Shown: in pieces, positions 30,151-33,226 of the stretch
How positions within the stretch are numbered: the first letter of the stretch is position 1
Layout of the letters: every line of letters starts with the position of its first letter
Made by a program: the position numbers and the translations under genes
IMG/VR virus record: IMGVR_UViG_3300035698_022790
Location: 1-33,226 of that record
Source: a virus
Direction: 5' to 3' (one strand)
Length of the DNA: 33,226 bases
The notes under the pieces: generated by a model
Told to the model about the DNA's origin: nothing
What the model saw: only the letters and a program-made list of their open reading frames with translations
Databases searched by the model: none

Positions 30151-31218
30151 ATGGCAACTGTTGTACCAGCACCACAACAACGAAAATCGTCGGGAAAATT
30201 CCTTGACTTTGCCCTCAAGCTAAGGGGGCAGAAAGTTCAGGAACGACAGTTTACAGCGGAGAAAGAACTCAAAGTACAACAGCTTGAACAAGACAAGTTG
30301 CGTCTAGAATCGGATATTGCGTATCGCGTGTTACTTGGAGAACAGGCAAAAGCTCAAACAAGGGCAACACTTTCTAACACACAACGCTTAGAGGCAACGG
30401 CGGATCTTGACAAAAAGATCAAAGAAACACAAAGAGAAGCGGCTGTGTCCGGGTCGGAGATGGCGAAGCTGAATCTCGAGTTCTTTAAAAGCATGACGCC
30501 CGAACAGTTTTTTGATTACAAAACTGGTGATCAGCAACTGAAAGCATTGCAAGTACAAAACCGGATGCAACAAACGCTTTTAAACCAAGCAAATAGTGCA
30601 GTTACTAACATGCGTCAAGAAGAACAAACAAAGGCAATCGCTCAAAACACAGAACAGAGTGCTTTCAAGGCTCAGTTTGGGTGGACCGAATCGCTCCTGG
30701 TGCCTGAAAATCCATGGGCTGCGGAGGCAGCTGGTGTCATCAGTTCGCTTCGAGCTGGAAAGATAGACCCAACACAAGGACGAAAAGAACTTTCTGACAT
30801 CAACCAGAAGTTCGCAGATCACAAGATCAAAGCACTGGGGCAAGAACGACAAATTGATACCGAGGCCAAGCAGAAAGAAGTGTCGTTTAGTGAGTTCATC
30901 AAGAATGAGGATAATTGGAATCCGGAGAGCCTAGCAGAATATATTGCTGCGACAAGAGAAGGTAAAAAACTGGATGTCCGATTTGTTGAGCCAAATGTTT
31001 GGGAACAACATGCACAACACAAAGGTCCACAGCTATATACAGAAGCTCGAGCAAAGGCGGCTGGAAAGTCTTACATTGGAGATAGCGTTCATGCTCGTTG
31101 GCTCAAAGGCGAATCTTTGACAAAGTTGCAGCAACAAGCGGAAGGTTTGCAGTCTCCACAGGAACAAGGTTTGCAGAAAGACGCAAACAGCATTCTTGGT
31201 AATAAGGCAAAAAGGTAA
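30151..31218 (+). CDS. Ejection protein 2, coiled-coil internal virion protein
   Basis: This is a 355-aa protein with AGGAG seven bases upstream. Residues 15-150 are a long Gln/Lys/Glu-rich helix or coiled coil (GQKVQERQFTAEKELKVQQL; TLSNTQRLEATADLDKKIKE). Mixed helical segments continue to the end. There is no signal peptide or enzyme motif. Its place between ejection protein 1 and the giant gene matches the second internal protein of P22-like and T7-like phages. Confidence 0.65.
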   Translation: MATVVPAPQQRKSSGKFLDFALKLRGQKVQERQFTAEKELKVQQLEQDKLRLESDIAYRVLLGEQAKAQTRATLSNTQRLEATADLDKKIKETQREAAVSGSEMAKLNLEFFKSMTPEQFFDYKTGDQQLKALQVQNRMQQTLLNQANSAVTNMRQEEQTKAIAQNTEQSAFKAQFGWTESLLVPENPWAAEAAGVISSLRAGKIDPTQGRKELSDINQKFADHKIKALGQERQIDTEAKQKEVSFSEFIKNEDNWNPESLAEYIAATREGKKLDVRFVEPNVWEQHAQHKGPQLYTEARAKAAGKSYIGDSVHARWLKGESLTKLQQQAEGLQSPQEQGLQKDANSILGNKAKR

Positions 31219-31224
31219 ACTAAA

Positions 31225-33226
31225 ATGGCGATCCTGACAGAAAAGCAGCTACAAAAAGAGCTCAGTCTGCTTACAGCAGGGATGGATATTGAGCCCAAAC
31301 TAGACATTGACTTGTCCATTCCTGCTAAAGCCATTGCTGGCGAAACGATGCAGCGACACTCAGAACTTGGAATGGCAGCCAGTGTCGCTCCGGCTGGATA
31401 TCTGAATGGCATGACGCTCGGGGTAGCAGATGTTGCCATTGAAAAATTTGCAGGAGCGTATGCGGAGAGAAAGCTAACGAGCGATTTTGCTGGTGCCGAT
31501 ATTGGTGTTGTCGACAAGAAGAAAGATATCTGGACCATCAAGCGTGGTGACTCGACGATGCAAATTGATGTTAGTGAACGACTCAAACATGTCAGAAGTC
31601 TTGGTGAGGTGCTCGCGATTGGCAGTGACAAGATTGGACGAAAGCTCTACAACTCACCTGTCGAATACACGCCTGAGATGCAGGTTGCAGAAAACATTGG
31701 CGGCTGGCTCGGGTTACACAAGCAGGTTGCAAAGGGTGTTGGTAAACTGGTTGGCTCAAAAGCCCTTGCCGGGACGAAAATCGCCACACATCTAGCACAA
31801 CCTGTTGGCGGAGCCGTTACGCTTGGCACAACGGAAATGCTCCAACAACTAGAGGAAAAGTTTACGCGAGACAAACCGCTTGATTGGAAATCTGTTGGCC
31901 TGCTGACAGGTGCCGGTGCTGGTTTTGGTTTGCTCGCGAATGGTGCTGATTTTATCAAGGCACGACACTATGCAACAAAGATGCTTTCTCAGAATCCTGG
32001 CCTGCTAGAGAAGCTGCCAGCAAAAGACATTAACTATGTGCGTCGGGCGAATCAAGCAGCCAACCGTTCGTTGCACGAGTTTATGACAAAACGGGAAATC
32101 AAAACCGTTGCACAGGCGGCCGTCGAACTGGAGAAAACCGGAGCCAAGGCTGCATACGCTAAGAGTTTTGACGCGTGGCAAAAAACCTATGGTGATGGTT
32201 TGATGGCGATTGAGAAACGCCTGCAAAAAGAGGCCGTCAAGACAGGCTGGAAGCCAACAGTCTTGAATGTCAGGAAAGCTCTAACAGACTACGCAAATAA
32301 AAGCAACATGGCAGATGTGCTTGCTAAGGCGGAAAAAGGACAACTAGATGCCAAACAGGTTGCATTTAGTGTTCGAGACAGAACACTTGTCACACCAAAG
32401 AGCGAACCCTTAGCGTTGCCTCCTAGCTTTTTTGAGCCCAAAGCTCCGAAGGTTGTTGACCTGAAAGAAACTGGGCGATACAATAAACCGCTAGACGTTA
32501 AAGAACTTGGCGTCAGTAAACAGATAACACCCAAGTGGCTCGTTAACAGATTGCAAGGTGTTGAGCCAATCGTTGGAGAACTTGCACAGAAAAAACTAGA
32601 GGCGTTGTCGTATACGAAAGACATGAGCAAGTTTGTCGACAAGAGCCTGAACATGCTCGGAACGCGAGCACGAGCAGGGGATGCAATTGCTAGAACGATT
32701 TGGAACAAGCCAAGTGTCAATGTGCAGAAGCTCGCAGAGATGCTAGACAAGTACGAGTATCCGCCTAAGTGGATGTCGGCGAAAGAGCAGAAAACGTTTA
32801 TGGCCCTTCGACTAGACACTAAGGGAACGCTGGCTCTTGAGAACGCTGCTAGAGAACGAACTGGGTTACCTCCAATTAAGAATCGACAGGCGTACTTTGC
32901 ACACATCCGACAGCAGACAGTACTTGAAATGATGAAAGGTGGCGTGCATCAACAGTCGCCATACATCAGTCAGTTGATGCGAGGGTTGCCGAAAAAGCTT
33001 CCAGATAATCCCCGTGCCAAGCAACGGAAAATTGAACAACATGTTGACGGTTTGTTTTCTAAAGACGTCCGACATGTGTTTAAGATCATGCATGGCAATG
33101 CTGCACATGATGTTTATATCGAGGAACCTTGGCGAGCGGCTTGGGAAGAGGCACAACAGTTGCGAGCGGATGGTGTTTTGTCAGATGATGTGTTTGATGA
33201 CGTTAGCGAATATCTACAAAAAGACA
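31225..33226 (+). CDS. Large internal virion / ejection protein 3, cut by window edge
   Basis: From the ATG at 31225, with AAAAAGG upstream, the frame is open for 667 codons and reaches the edge without a stop. Early residues include LTAGMDIEPKLDIDLSIPAK and a glycine-rich hydrophobic helix near residue 225-245 (VGLLTGAGAGFGLLANGADF), a candidate membrane-insertion segment. The rest is long helical stretches. No peptidoglycan-lysing motif was seen in the visible part. As the last and largest of three ejection-type genes it should be the equivalent of P22 gp16 or T7 gp16. Confidence 0.75.
   Translation, partial: MAILTEKQLQKELSLLTAGMDIEPKLDIDLSIPAKAIAGETMQRHSELGMAASVAPAGYLNGMTLGVADVAIEKFAGAYAERKLTSDFAGADIGVVDKKKDIWTIKRGDSTMQIDVSERLKHVRSLGEVLAIGSDKIGRKLYNSPVEYTPEMQVAENIGGWLGLHKQVAKGVGKLVGSKALAGTKIATHLAQPVGGAVTLGTTEMLQQLEEKFTRDKPLDWKSVGLLTGAGAGFGLLANGADFIKARHYATKMLSQNPGLLEKLPAKDINYVRRANQAANRSLHEFMTKREIKTVAQAAVELEKTGAKAAYAKSFDAWQKTYGDGLMAIEKRLQKEAVKTGWKPTVLNVRKALTDYANKSNMADVLAKAEKGQLDAKQVAFSVRDRTLVTPKSEPLALPPSFFEPKAPKVVDLKETGRYNKPLDVKELGVSKQITPKWLVNRLQGVEPIVGELAQKKLEALSYTKDMSKFVDKSLNMLGTRARAGDAIARTIWNKPSVNVQKLAEMLDKYEYPPKWMSAKEQKTFMALRLDTKGTLALENAARERTGLPPIKNRQAYFAHIRQQTVLEMMKGGVHQQSPYISQLMRGLPKKLPDNPRAKQRKIEQHVDGLFSKDVRHVFKIMHGNAAHDVYIEEPWRAAWEEAQQLRADGVLSDDVFDDVSEYLQKD

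Noticed and set aside
1-33226. CRISPR array, insertion sequence or integrase
   Set aside because: No regularly spaced repeats, transposase or tyrosine/serine recombinase motif was seen on either strand.

Overview
The window looks like part of the genome of a tailed double-stranded DNA phage (Caudoviricetes), probably short-tailed with a P22-like assembly plan. It carries small and large terminase, portal, scaffold, major capsid protein, a P22 gp4-like adaptor, a gp10-like tail hub and three ejection-type proteins, and I saw no tape-measure, sheath or tail-tube gene. Both ends cut through genes, so this is an internal piece. No rRNA, integrase or other host-chromosome gene was seen. The host cannot be named; most genes start behind a GGAG-type ribosome binding site, so it is a bacterium.

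Layout. 1-6375 is a minus-strand array of about 17 small genes (29 to 162 aa): a sigma-like/HTH protein cut by the left edge, a SEC-C zinc protein, a CCHH zinc-finger-like peptide, a Myb/SANT-like HTH gene that seems frameshifted, a membrane protein with an in-frame TGA, and several unknown small phage proteins. Mixed in are rho-independent terminators, a tRNA-like element and two further RNA elements closed by long perfect inverted repeats. 6376-6936 is the divergent control region. From 6937 to the right edge everything is on the plus strand.

The plus-strand operon starts with a terminase small subunit candidate and a signal-peptide protein with a virion-like tail motif. A G+C-rich island follows (about 8440-14212) of exported or membrane-anchored proteins: a 1322-aa pectate-lyase-fold tailspike, three further proteins with N-terminal signal sequences, a LamG lectin with a C-terminal membrane anchor, and one small cytosolic-type protein. 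Large terminase, portal, three small proteins, scaffold, capsid and a probable decoration protein come next.

Between the decoration protein and the neck genes sits a five-gene sugar cassette (20990-25062): a GT-A glycosyltransferase, two paralogous GT-B-like proteins flanking a GNAT acetyltransferase with a +1 frameshift, and a DegT-type sugar aminotransferase. Start and stop codons overlap throughout. The simplest reading is that the phage makes and attaches an N-acylated amino sugar, either to its own capsid or to the host surface. The cassette is followed by adaptor, fibre-like, tail-hub and ejection-protein genes; the last, at least 667 aa long, runs off the right edge.

The most unusual points are the sugar cassette inside the head operon, the compositionally foreign secretome island with a junction inside the tailspike gene, a 17-bp repeat lying exactly on the TAG stop codons of several small genes (two followed by in-frame open sequence), the tRNA-like element with an abnormal anticodon domain, and a cluster of interrupted genes (one TGA, two frameshifts).
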